Shown: in pieces, positions 34,348 to 44,894 of the stretch
Position numbering within the stretch: position 1 is the first letter of the stretch
Layout of the letters: each line of letters starts with the position of its first letter
NCBI GenBank assembly: GCA_031772625.1
Contig: CM062808.1
Coordinates: 144,376,605-144,440,604 of the forward strand
Source of the DNA: Pinus tabuliformis
Lineage: Eukaryota > Streptophyta > Pinopsida > Pinales > Pinaceae
Length of the DNA: 64,000 nucleotides
Reading direction: 5' to 3'
Translations under genes and position numbers: made by a program
The notes under the pieces: model-generated
Told to the model about the DNA's origin: nothing
Seen by the model: only the letters and a program-made list of their open reading frames with translations
Databases searched by the model: none

Positions 34348-34595
34348 GAGCCAGTAAGGGTTTCTGAGAGAGAGTGGCCAGAACCTAGTATTTCATTTGG
34401 GTTTGAAATACAAGAGGACAATTGTGTTTTCAAAAGTGTAGATGAGTTGAAGTCTAGAGCATGGAGTGCTCATATGGTTCTAGAGGAGAGAACCAGAGAG
34501 ATGCCAAAAGGCTGAGCTCAAAGGAGAGAATCTTAGTGAGCTATCATGTAGTAGGGAGGACTTACTGTTGCAGAGACTTGTGCAACTCATAGTGA

Positions 34596-34949
34596 GTGGC
34601 TGAAGAACGAATAGAGATGGAGAAGAAGATGACTACTAATAGTCATTGTAGAGGTTCACAGAAAAGCCACAAAGTGAAGAAAGAAGATGCCAAAGAAAAT
34701 GGCATATGGAGAGAGATGAATGATGAAGAATATGAGAGGGAGAAGGCTGAGATAATAGTCCATCTTGAAGTACTTATGGAACTATTACAGAGGATTGAGA
34801 AAGACCAGAGGTGTGGATTTCATATGAGAAGAAAGATAAGGCGGTATAAAATACAGAAGAGGAAAGTGCAAATGATGAATGCTCGACTGAAGGAAGAATT
34901 ACTCATAATAAATGAGTATTTGGAGGAAGAATTGAAAACTGAAACTTGA
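34596..34949 (+). pseudogene. Lys/Glu-rich ORF of element H, first segment
   Basis: 117 codons, predicted to be almost entirely charged helix, with a run KEDAKENGIWREMNDEEYER and a probable coiled coil. A TGA stop ends it, but the same frame continues for about 60 codons with similar composition (SETKRSHDFK, VKEEEDKHNL), so the stop may be a lesion. No family is recognised. It may be gag-like or cargo. Start chosen as the first ATG of the open stretch. Confidence 0.4.
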
Positions 34950-35040
34950 AGTGAGACCAAAAGGTCACATGATTTTAAATCTGATAATTTGTGTATTTTT
35001 GTAGGTGAAACATGTGAAGAAGGACAATTTTCTGATATTG

Positions 35041-35258
35041 TTGTAAAGGAGGAAGAAGACAAACATAATCTAAATTCTGTTATGAAAAAAGGTGAGATAG
35101 ATAGGCCTCATGTAAATGCCCGTACATAGTTTGGGAAAAGTTTTAATTTGTTGTAAAGGAGGAAGAAGACAAACATAATCTAAATTCTGTTATGAAAAAA
35201 GATGAGATAGATAGGCCTCATGTAAATTCCCGTACATAGTTTGGGAAAAGTTTTAATT
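35041..35258. repeat. Recent 110-bp tandem duplication in element H
   Basis: TTGTAAAGGAGGAAGAAGAC starts at 35041 and 35151. The two 110-bp units differ at only a few positions (for example GGTGAG versus GATGAG). It is much younger than the other repeats of the H interior. Confidence 0.9.
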
Positions 35259-35784
35259 TTCGACATATTGCAGGGACTGAAAGCAGAGGAAGTTTGACTC
35301 ATGATGATGGCAAAAAGTAGGAAGAAGTAGGGAAGGATATCAAGCAACCAAGTGAAGGACTTGAGGAGATTGAAGAGAAGATCATCGAAAAATTTCGGAG
35401 TCATGTAGAGGACTTGGAACAGGAGGAGGACTTGATGGTTGAATCATCAAGTGAGATCATGAGGTCTTGTGGTTTTAAAACTAACAAGTTGTGCGTGAAT
35501 GTAGGTATTGCAGAAGACAAACCATCCTATGGAACCATCTTGAGTGATGTCGAAAGTTGCTAATCAAAGCATGATGATGATTTTCTTTCAAATGAAGATC
35601 AAGTTGAGTTATTACAGTAGATAAGTTCATAAATTCCTTGCTTAGTGAAGGAAATATCTTCAATGGAGATGAGACAATTATGTCTTATGATAAGGAATTT
35701 GTTATTGATAAGGAAAAAGAGAAATTAATTTTCTGAAATGGCCAAAGTAAGAGTGATGGATAAACATCTAAAACTATCACAAAG

Positions 35785-36534
35785 ATGGAGGATCTGAATT
35801 TTATTCAGATTGAGAATGAAGAAGTAGTGTCACCAAGAAATTATACTTTTGACAAAGAAGAAGATAGTGAGGATTGTACAGATATTTTAGGAGAAATCCC
35901 AAGTGAGATGGAAAATTTATGGCATGAGATAAGTCTTTTGGAGAAAAGGCTAGAAAACCAAAGAGTAAGTGTTCAGGTTGTAAAATCAGAGTTGAATAAG
36001 AATGAAGAAGTTCACTACAGTGGAAAAGAGTAGGAAGACATCATTGAAGCAGATGGTGTGGAAGAGAGACTTGCTGATAGTCTTGAGAATCCTTTAGAGA
36101 ATTATTTAGAGAGGTTGAATCAGCATACTGATGTGGTGTTAGAGGAGTAAAAATCAGAGCGGCAAGCTGAATTGTTGCCAAAGGAAGAAGAGGCGTAGAA
36201 GCCTTATGTTTTTTATTTTAACAATTGTTTTATGATTGCAGGTTTTGTTGCAGATGCTGGAGAATATTTGGTACAAGAGAGCAGCCAAGTAAATAAGAAA
36301 GAAGAATATTCTATGGAAGTATTTAATCCATGGAACAAAGATATTAGAATGTTGGAAAGTCAAGACTTGATGCAAGAAGAGGTAGCCATGAAAGAGAGAG
36401 AGAATGTGAAGATGCAAGAGTTAGTGGGCAACAACAACAACCTGAAGCAGAGAGAAATAGATAGCAGTAAATGGCAGAGTATGTACCAACCCAAGGATGT
36501 GTTGAGATGGAGATTGAAGAATTATGGCATTTGA
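35785..36534 (+). pseudogene. Lys/Glu-rich frames of element H, later segments
   Basis: Two open stretches, 35785-36033 (82 codons, with LWHEISLLEKRLENQ) and 36232-36534 (100 codons, with LVGNNNNLKQREIDSS). They have the same charged, coiled-coil-like character as 34596-34949 and are separated by stops. They seem to be parts of one broken reading region of unknown function. Confidence 0.35.
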
Positions 36535-36609
36535 TGATGAAACAATCCAAGTTGAGGAAAATGACAGTAGGAGGAGTGATCATTCAGAATTTGAAATTGA
36601 TTGAAGAGA

Positions 36610-36614
36610 GGAAG
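36610..36614. other. Target-site duplication of solo LTR C, left (GGAAG)
   Basis: GGAAG precedes TGTTATCACTCAGG. The same GGAAG follows the LTR at 39920-39924. Confidence 0.9.
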
Positions 36615-38259
36615 TGTTATCACTCAGGTTGTCCCTTGGCTCCTTAAGGGATACGACCGAGGTAACCACAAACCAATCTTTGGGCTGCAGGTCCTAGCCT
36701 ACCTGTAGTCAGAGAGGGCTCTCTCTTTATGATTTAACTTTGTTTTGGTGTAATTTTAGGATAGTTATGGTGTACATGGGTTTCATTTTGATTTTTATGG
36801 GAAGGATGATGTTTTCAAGCAGAGTTGGGATGCATAGTGTGAGAAGTTCAAACCATTGGGCATGGAGTCATGGATTAGGGCTTGCTGTTGCATTTTCTTG
36901 GTCACAAGAGGAATACAGAGCAGGATAGCTACACATAGAACAATATCAGGCTGGAATAAAGATGGAATGAAGGTCAGAGATGAAAGGCAACTAAGAATCT
37001 TTCATTAGCTAACAGAGAGGGAAGGTGAATGAAAGTTTGTCTAGGAGAAGTCAAGAATTCCTAAATAAAAATCATATGTGAAAGAAACAGGGTAAACATG
37101 ATCATTTAAGTATGCATATTCATAACCATTTCTGAAGAAAACATATAGAAATAACAAGAACTGAGCATAGAGTGCAGTCAAGTGAAGCCTAAGCTATTCT
37201 TCTTTCTTGCTATTTAGATGGTAACACAATGGTGGAGTAAACATATATAAACTTTAAAAAGAGGTAAGAAAACACTTATTGAGCCATGTAGTAGCACAAG
37301 AATTCCACAGTCACTCTTTGGCCATTAAATAACACAACAGACAGTTCTTCATCCAAAGCATTCCAACAATCTTTGATTATAGAGCTCTCAAAGTATATAG
37401 CACAAGTCTAGAATGAGGATTATCAACCAACCAACCCTTTAAACAATGAATCATGGTGGTTTATATAGAGAAAATATCCAAAAATATCTATTACAGCAGA
37501 TCTTAAACAGATCTGAGGGAGTTCTTTAATCTAATCTTGTCCTGAAATTAATGCAAGAAGATATCTATTTGAGCTGTGCTGGAGGCAGCTGCATCAAAAT
37601 GAGTTAATATGGTGTCCTTCGTGGCTCGGTGCAGTGTTTCTCTATAACTGTGCCTTTAATCTCTTATCTGCACCTCTAAGGTGGTTCTACTGCTTTTTAG
37701 GTGGCTTTAATGTGCACTAATATTGATTTGATAAGCTTTGAATGGCCTTTACTGCTTCTTTGACTTGGATGGAGGCCTTTAATGTTCACCTGCTTTGATA
37801 TTGCCGATTTGATACTCTTTGCCACTTGACTGATACTCTTTAATTGAATCTGGGCTTTATCTTTCCTCTGATACTCTTTAACACTTGAATCGGGCCACTT
37901 TCTCTCCCTTGATATGATTGAAACTGTCAAATCGCCCCTTTTCTGCCCTTTCAAGGCAAAAATAACTGGTGCAAATGCTTTTCGTGGCCTCCAAAATGCT
38001 ATCAGCGCTGGCCGATTGAATATGAACAGACATGAAGAAATCTTGTCAAATAATGGCAGAGGAATGCAACCTGATAACTGTGCTGGGCTGAGGCTAGCTT
38101 TTAATTTTGCGTTTTTTTTTGGGTTTTGCAGGTAGCCGAGCAATAGGAAGCTCTCCATTTTTAGCAATTTTTCTTAGCGATCCCACATCGAAAACTGCCT
38201 CTGTTTCTCGTTTCAGGCATTCTTTGACGCGATTCTCACCTTTTGCGCCTTTTCTGTAA

Positions 38260-38278
38260 TGACGTCAGCATGACATCA
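38260..38278 (-). promoter_or_regulatory. TGACGTCA box pair in LTR C
   Basis: TGACGTCA at 38260-38267 followed by TGACATCA at 38271-38278, the same 11-bp core spacing as in LTR A (18714-18732) with one base changed in the second box. Confidence 0.45.
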
Positions 38279-38636
38279 GCGGCGGGTCCCGGGTACAGTA
38301 GGTTGACGTGGCAGTACGGCAGGGTGACATGGCGGTACGGCAGGGAGACAACGTGGCATAGGACACGGTGGCGGGGTAGGGATGGAGACAGATGCGGTGG
38401 CAGTGACACGTAGCAGTGGGGGGTTAATGCAGAGGTGACGTAGTGTTGATGTCAGGGGCGGAGAGACAGAAGGCGGTTTGTGGTTTTATCAGACCGCCTT
38501 CTGTACGAGGGCGGTAAGTGTCAGAGCCCTCCTGATGTAATTAAAGGTGGACATGCGTCCTTTGTATGATGGCAAAACCGCCGTGCCATCAGACGCTAAC
38601 TTTCGAATGACGGGGCGGCTCCGAAATCGCCGAGGG

Positions 38637-38666
38637 CCGTCGGATGGGGAGGGCCCGATCCGACGG
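38637..38666 (-). promoter_or_regulatory. Hairpin in LTR C matching that of LTR A
   Basis: CCGTCGGAT at 38637-38645 pairs with ATCCGACGG at 38658-38666. Compared with LTR A, one C/G pair has become G/C on both arms, so pairing is preserved. Confidence 0.65.
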
Positions 38667-39919
38667 TGGACGGAACTGTGAGCTGGCGGGATGTTAACAT
38701 ATGGGCTCGTTGCGACTCGAGGGCCTGCTCGAATATTAAATTAATATTTGTTTACATGGCGGGGGTTCAAACCTTTGGGTTTGTGGGTTATGGTATGTGC
38801 ACCGGGGGTAGAGTTTGACTGTTTAAATCAAATAATTAAACAAAACCTGAAAATGTGAGCACGCAGGGTAAAACATTAAGGTTTATGGGTAAGAGAGGGG
38901 AAGGGAATGGTTATTAGTTTAACCAGAGGTTAAGCTAACTCCAGGTTAAGACGCGGAAGGGCTAATGCCAAGCCCCAAATGAACTTAGCATTTCCCCAAA
39001 CTGATGTTATAGGGCTATAGTGCCAGGGGATGGGAATATTTATTATTTTTTGGAATTTTATATAGCTTTTTGTAGCAATAGGGGATAAGGAAATGATCTA
39101 GGGAGCTAGATAATAGAGTTAGGAGTTAATATGACTTTGTGAGGTGAAGTGTAGGGGAGAGGCTAAGTTTGTGAACTGAAACTTAGGCATAGTACTGAAT
39201 GGAATATGGAGAAATGATCTTTACACAAGAAATGTGGCTTCTTTTCATTGAAGGAAGTCAAAACTTGACTTGATATTTTACAAAAATGAACTGAAAGCAG
39301 GACTTGTTGGGCAGATCCCAAGGTCCTTCAGGGGTGTTAGTAAGAAACTTTGAGGGGGGGGGTGAAAGGGAGTTAGACATGCTTCCATACTTCTGCCATC
39401 AAACAACTGCCTTGACACTTCTGTCATTGATGAGATGAGTTCTCCTTTGATAAGACAAAACTGATCAGAACCTTGCTTCTGCAACTTCAAACTACCTACC
39501 CAGCCTAATACACCTAACATTTTTTCTTCCTTTTGAGTGGGTGCACTTAGACTTGCAGACCCTGATTATCTTCTTTTCTTTTGACTGCCCTCCTATCTAA
39601 ATGTACCCTTATCTCTTCCAAGGGCCCAGATTGAGCAGTTGGGCTCCTTCATTTCTCTACCTAGCTACTGATCTACCAATCTTGAACTGTTTGGACAGAT
39701 ATTCAGTCTCTATCTTCTAAAACAAGCAATTTAAACCTAGGGAACCAATATTAAGCTGTTTGGATTTCCCTTAACTGTAAAACTCTTCAAAAATGGTATG
39801 ATTCTTCAAAATGGGACTTCTTTGGAAATATGGAACCTTGCAGCATGAAAAGATTACATATTTGGCATGTAAAACAGTCAATCATGAAATATGAAACCTA
39901 TTGCAATAGGAGGCTAACA

Positions 39920-39924
39920 GGAAG
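39920..39924. other. Target-site duplication of solo LTR C, right (GGAAG)
   Basis: Matches 36610-36614. The H interior resumes here. Confidence 0.9.
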
Positions 39925-40073
39925 ATGAAACAGAAGATAGCAGACATACAACAGTAGCAAATTTACAGAGCGTTTGGATAGTTGCAAATTAAAATTTGGG
40001 ACCTTGGAGGTTTTCTATCAACATATGAGAACACAGGATCTAGAGATCATGAATGTTTTCAACCTTGGGGGTA
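39925..40073 (+). other. Element H 3' internal end with polypurine site
   Basis: The last 149 bp of the H interior. It ends ACCTTGGGGGTA immediately before the 3' LTR start TGATGCAGG, a short purine-rich primer site consistent with plus orientation. Confidence 0.7.
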
Positions 40074-41869
40074 TGATGCAGGAGCATTTGGCTCAGAAAT
40101 ATCATTGTATTTTAGTAGACATAGGGGATCTTGTGTTTTAAGGAAGTTGGTTTCTCGAGTATTAAATTAATATAATTATTAAGGTTTTTAAGTAAGTTTA
40201 TGAGAGATATTAATAATAGGAATTAATTAGATATTGTGAGGCATATTGTAAATGTTCTCGAATGTTGGAGGACATGAGAGATTTAGGCTAGTTAAGATTC
40301 CATAGGGATTGAGAGATTTGAAAATCAATTGTAAATCTTAGATTAGGAATTAGTTTCATGATTTTGGAGATTAAAGAGAACCCTTAGGGTTTAGTTGAGT
40401 TGTTGAGATCCCCAAGGGATCATTGAGATATTTTAGGACTTGATGAGAAGATTAAGGATCTGAACCGGAATGGGTTACAAAACCTTTTGTATAAATGTAA
40501 GCCTAAAAGGCATAGAGAGAGTTAGTGAGTTAGTTAGTTAGAGAGTTCAAAGACTAGATAGAGTTTGACTGTAAGCCTACGGGAAGGAAAGGGAAAAGGC
40601 CAATGATTAGAAAATCAAGCCAGAGAGAGAGATTTATTATGTAAATAATTGTTTATAAAGACAGAGAATTCAATTCCTGAGTTGTGCGTTGTGTATTGAT
40701 TAATGGAATTATAAATTGTGTGTGGATTGGAGTAATTCTACGTAACATAGGTTTGCAGGTGTGTAGAATCAGAGAAGAAGTGTAGAGAAGAGTGTTATGG
40801 GTTTGCACACAGACAGTGTTGGAGAAAACCTTCAATGTTACAGTGAAGGTATCACTGCAAGGTTTCCTAAAACCTAAGATTTATGAAGGAAGCGTAAAGG
40901 TGTAAAGAAATGAAGTAACATAGGGGAGATTGAGATCAGAACAAGTGAAGATTGTAAGGTGAGAACAAATACACAAGAAAAAAATCCAAATGGGCTATTA
41001 TACAGTAAAGAAAAAAGAACATAACAGTGCACAGGAACTGTTGGATCAGTCAGATCAACAGACGAGATTGTGTGAGGTAGACGGCTAAGATTAAGTCGTG
41101 CAAAATAAAGTCAAGAAGATGAATGGTGGATATTAAACCCACATGTTAGCACAATAGTGGAGACGTCTTCATAGGCGGTAAGTAGTATCTCATGTGCCCT
41201 AAGAGTGGTAAATGATATTCTAAAATTTCGCGCGATTAGCGTAAGTGAGTGACACATAGCACGAGAAAACTACTTTTCTCACACGCTCTCGACCCGATAT
41301 CGATCGTGAAATTATCTACACGAGATTGCACGATAGCCGTTCAATTGGATGGGCCACATCAATGGTGGAGATTGTCCAGGCTAGTTGGCGAGTGGATGAT
41401 GTGATAGCCATTGGATGGGATGAGACAGATCAACGGTGGAGGTTGAATGTGCTAAAGACAACATCGATATATGTGCAAAGGTTTGAAGAATGACGAAAAG
41501 GTAAGGTTTACGTGTGGGTTATGAAATATTTCTATTATACAAGAGTTATAATAGGAATGAGTAGAATAAATGTATTATGGTAAATGTTGGGTTAGACTGA
41601 GACCAGAGTTAAAAGGGTACTATTGATATGCGCGGGTAATAAGAATTAACCAAAGATTATGAAGGGTTGTATAAGGTTCCGCTCAAAGGTTTATAAAGGT
41701 GTAAACTTTGGATAGTTAAATCAAATGTCTCCGCATAGAGTTTATTGAAGGAGCATTAAGCCTTGACTTGTGAAGGTTTTACTAGGCAAGAATATTAAAA
41801 TTCCTCGGACACAGTGTGACATGAAATTTTATATGCATACTGTGGGTTTGTGCGGCTTAGGCTACGTAA
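40074..41869 (+). repeat. Element H 3' LTR
   Basis: Collinear with 11020-12795, from TGATGCAGGAGC to GGCTACGTAA, where the expected terminal CA has become AA. Followed directly by the CCCAC duplication. Confidence 0.88.
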
Positions 41870-41874
41870 CCCAC
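41870..41874. other. Target-site duplication of element H, right (CCCAC)
   Basis: Matches 11015-11019. Repeat G resumes with TGTCGATAGCG. Confidence 0.9.
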
Positions 41875-42430
41875 TGTCGATAGCGAAGGAATCTATCACT
41901 AATGACTGTAAACGCTAAGGTATTTCCAAATAGACTTTTGATCTCTTTCCCAGAGCAATGAGCTGAAGTCGATGAGAAAAGATTTGCTAGAAGGAAGGCA
42001 TTAAGGCATCCTTCATCAATCTAGTACGAGTGGAACCCATAGGCCAATAATGTGGAAGGAATCAGATGAATAAAGATGTAGTAACCCAACCGAAGCATGT
42101 TTCTGGCTTACACAAGATGTGGCTAGCGCATGATAGAAACCATCTAAACCAACCAATAATGAAAGTTGACACAAAGGCAAGGAATCCAACAATAGGGTCA
42201 AATGGAAACCAATGCACTGCATGAATCCCAATGTGTTATAATGAAAGTTGATGTCGAACACAAGGGAAACCACCCAGTCAAAGACCCATGATACTGATTG
42301 ATGCTGAGCACAAGGGGACCTATCAATAATGAAAATAGGGCCATGGTGTGGCTTTAGATCTGCCCTTAGAGAAATTTGTCGTAGTTGATAAGGACAAGGC
42401 CCAAGAAGTCAATGGAGACCTTCTTAAACT
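41875..42430 (+). repeat. Repeat G, first copy, right part
   Basis: Continues 10725-11019 after the H insertion and aligns with 57929-58425, including AGAAGGAAGGCATTAAGGCA, GATGTAGTAACCCAACCGAA and TCAATAATGAAAATAGGGCC. Frames exist on both strands, but no protein is recognised. 42431-42677 has no match elsewhere in the window. Confidence 0.75.
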
Positions 42431-42677
42431 GGCATGAGCAAAGGACCAATAAAATTGATGTGATAACGAACATGATGCTGAAAACCAGGGATGACTGACT
42501 AACAAATAGGTCAAGAGACACCACAACGAGGCCGAATCAGGTTTACTTCCCTTGAACAAAAGCATGACTCAACTGTGACTACATGGCAACATATGATAAC
42601 TTTGTATAATTTTTTCATGCAGGAGGCATAAGAAATCTCTCCATATGATTAGAAGAGGTAACCGATCGGAGGAGTAC

Positions 42678-43590
42678 TGATGAGCCCCAAAAATGCACAA
42701 TTATTTGGGCTCATTCAACCTCCTCATTTGGCTTAGTCCACCATTTTCATTTGTTTATTGCATGTTTTTGATTATTTTTATGTTAATAGAGTGAATTTGG
42801 TTAGTCATTATGCCAAAAAGTCTAATGGGTGCTTTGTGTAGCCTTGTTGGTCAACTTGGAGACAAAATGGAAGGTCTTAATGTGCAATTGGCAGCCAAAT
42901 TCGTGGGAGAACAAGCTAGAGGATTTGTAGGAAGGTGTCCCCCTCATTTATGGGCCCTTACCTCGAATTCTCCACCATCAGCTCGGAGTTCAAGGGCCAC
43001 CGAATCAATCAGCTCAAGGGCAGCCAAGCAAGTCAAGTTGGACTGCTGTTAACTACAAGTCTTGGGCAGCCAAGTCCCTAACTTTTAGGAGGACTGTTGG
43101 GTCCTCAAACTGTATAAATAAGAAGGCTTGGGGCCTCATTTTGGTTAGATAGTTAGTAGTCATTTTGTAGCTAGTAGTTAGTCATTCTTGGGATTAGCTA
43201 GTTAGTCATTTTGGTTAGCCAATTAGTCTTTTTTTTGTAAGCCAGTTTTGGCATGATATCAAAATTTTGATTATGAATAAAGGAAACAGATTTTGATCCA
43301 ATTCTGAGTTTCTAAGAGAGCAATAGATCTCCTCGGTGTTGTAATGTTGGTTGCATTTCGTTTCAGCACTTTGAGTTTTACTTTCACATGCAATTTGAAT
43401 TACAGGTTGTTAATTTAGTCTTTTTCATGAGTTTAGATAGGATTTGCTTATGGTGAATTTGTTTCCAGTTGCTTAGGATAGAAGAGGATAGATATAATCT
43501 ATTGGAGCTCCAGCAAAAAGGTTGTTAAGGCTCACTGCCATCTCTCTTAGGGATTGGGGTGCAGTCCATAACTAACCACCAAAAATATGC
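42678..43590 (+). mobile_element. LTR-like element E2
   Basis: Starts TGATGAGCCCC and aligns loosely with E1 (8245-9050). It has a TATA-like TGTATAAATAAG at about 43109 after GGACTGTTGGGTCC, and a tandem run of TAGTTAGTCATT-like units (43145-43225). Right border approximate. No internal region or target duplication was established. Confidence 0.5.
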
Positions 43591-44894
43591 ATTTCTTTGC
43601 TTTATGATTGCTGCAACACAGTCACGTTATGTTATATGCTTCCATGTAATTCACACTTGCACCACACACCTTCATCACAGCTTCATGCACATTTCTCTTC
43701 ACGTTTTGGATTGCTGTTCATTGAATTCATAGCACAGGTAGTCTAGGTTAATGCATTTTCGGTTTGGTGACATTCATCAGCATTTGTTTCATTTACACCG
43801 CTCTCTCTCGTTCCATTACCTTCTCCTCCATCTTGATCACGCATGCAAACACATCCTTGACCTCTGCTCCGCTCTGTTATCTCCCAAAGTCTTTCACTCC
43901 TCACGTAACTTCATTCCCTAGCCCTTTCGTTGACATAGCCTTTTATCTTCCAACCTACTCCCTACACTCATTTCCCATCCTATTCCTCCACTTCTGAGCC
44001 ATCACCAGCCTTATTCCTACCTTACACATCTCCCCCTATCATTCCATCACTCCTCCATCACTTCAAACACCCACGGTAGGTCATCCTGTAGCAGTTTGTA
44101 GACATCCTGTAGAAACCTCTGAGTATCCTGTAGGATCCCCTGCAGACATCCTGTAGGAGGCCACTCACTCGGTTGCTGAGCTTCTGAATGTGAGGAACCT
44201 CTGTGGATGGATGCTAAGGATCCCTAGGGACCTCTCCTAACCTCCCCAGCCTTTCGCATGCTTTCCTTCCTTCTCCATCCCATCTGCACAACCAAACCCT
44301 AGTTAGCACAAAATCACAATCATTCCATACACTTGAAGGAAAAATACAAAAACATGTCTTTTATGATGCAACTAGCTTAGATCCATGCATTTTCACTTAT
44401 TAGAGGTAATGACATCATTGGTAGAAGTTTTATTCACATTCTTTGCATTGTAGAGGTTAGACTAGTCAAATTAGGGTTTCGTAGGGTTTCTATGCTTTGA
44501 TTTGCTTTCAGTTCATTTTCTCCAAGTAGATTAGTTTTCTTTGAGCTAGCTTTCGTCCATCATTTAGCAAGCTTCTTCTTAGAGCCTATAGAAGTTGTCT
44601 TGAGCCCTAGCGGACTTGTGCCAGCTAACCAAGTGACAGCTGCGACAAGAGCTAGTACTTGTGCATACAGCACCACCGCTTCCAAGTTTGTACGAACTAC
44701 CGGGTTGATAAAATTAGAGATAGGAAGCTCCAGGAGTTGTAGCATTATTGCTACAATACTGGAGCTCACCAAGTACTGACTTGATAACAAGTTTAAGGCT
44801 CTCTTAAGTCAAACTAAAGCTCACCCCAATGGAGTGTTATAGACATTTTTGTGCCTTACATCATGAAGCATGAAATGTCAATAATCTGAGGGAT
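43591..44894. other. Unassigned stretch
   Basis: C/T-rich sequence (about 43620-44060) and ordinary A/T-rich sequence. I find no gene or element border. A 76-codon minus frame at 44560-44790 is hydrophobic (LYAQVLALVAAVTWLAG) but unsupported by any family match. A short repeat at 44082-44156 is listed separately. Confidence 0.5.
44082..44156. repeat. Short tandem repeat CATCCTGTAG
   Basis: (C/T)ATCCTGTAG occurs at 44082, 44103, 44124 and 44147, spaced 21-23 bp, with variable filler. Confidence 0.75.

Larger units (their letters stand above)
34348..36614 (+). other. Element H internal region, main part
   Basis: About 2.3 kb of A/G-rich sequence with short Lys/Glu-rich frames, all on the plus strand like H. 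No retrotransposon enzyme is recognised. A diverged unit repeats at about 500-bp spacing: AAGTGAGA(C/T)CA--AGGTC-TG(A/G)TTTTAAA near 34948 and 35448, coding for SE--RS--FK--LC--VG in both. A fainter third copy precedes 36232. The whole looks like a decayed coding region built of repeats. Confidence 0.6.
36615..39919 (-). mobile_element. Solo LTR C (3,305 bp), relative of the element A LTR
   Basis: Bounded by TGTTATCACTC and AGGCTAACA with a perfect target duplication and no internal region, so it arose by recombination between two LTRs. Its first 120 bp (ACGACCGAGGTAACCAC, CAATCTTTGG, AGAGAGGGCTCTCTCT) and last 40 bp (AATCATGAAATATGAAACC) match the A LTR closely, and it keeps the TGACGTCA box and GC-rich hairpin. 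It lacks the long ORF of A, and its whole length is less than half of an A LTR. A 156-codon minus frame at 37697-38167 has no recognisable family and is not called. Confidence 0.9.
11020..41869 (+). mobile_element. Element H, LTR retrotransposon split by elements A and C
   Basis: Two LTRs (11020-12795 and 40074-41869) in direct orientation enclose an internal region that is cut by A (13109-34342) and C (36615-39919). Without the nested elements H is about 6.3 kb: 1.78 kb LTR, 2.7 kb internal, 1.80 kb LTR. It has an initiator-Met-type primer-binding site and a polypurine site, but no gag, protease, reverse transcriptase or integrase was recognised, so it looks non-autonomous. Over the first 200 bp the LTRs differ at about 8% of positions by eye, more than those of A, which fits H being the older host. 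Confidence 0.85.

Noticed and set aside
37697-38167. 156-codon minus frame in solo LTR C
   Set aside because: Basic composition, no recognised domain, and no counterpart established in LTR A. Probably chance.
44560-44790. 76-codon hydrophobic minus frame
   Set aside because: Two possible membrane segments but no family match and no flanking gene structure.
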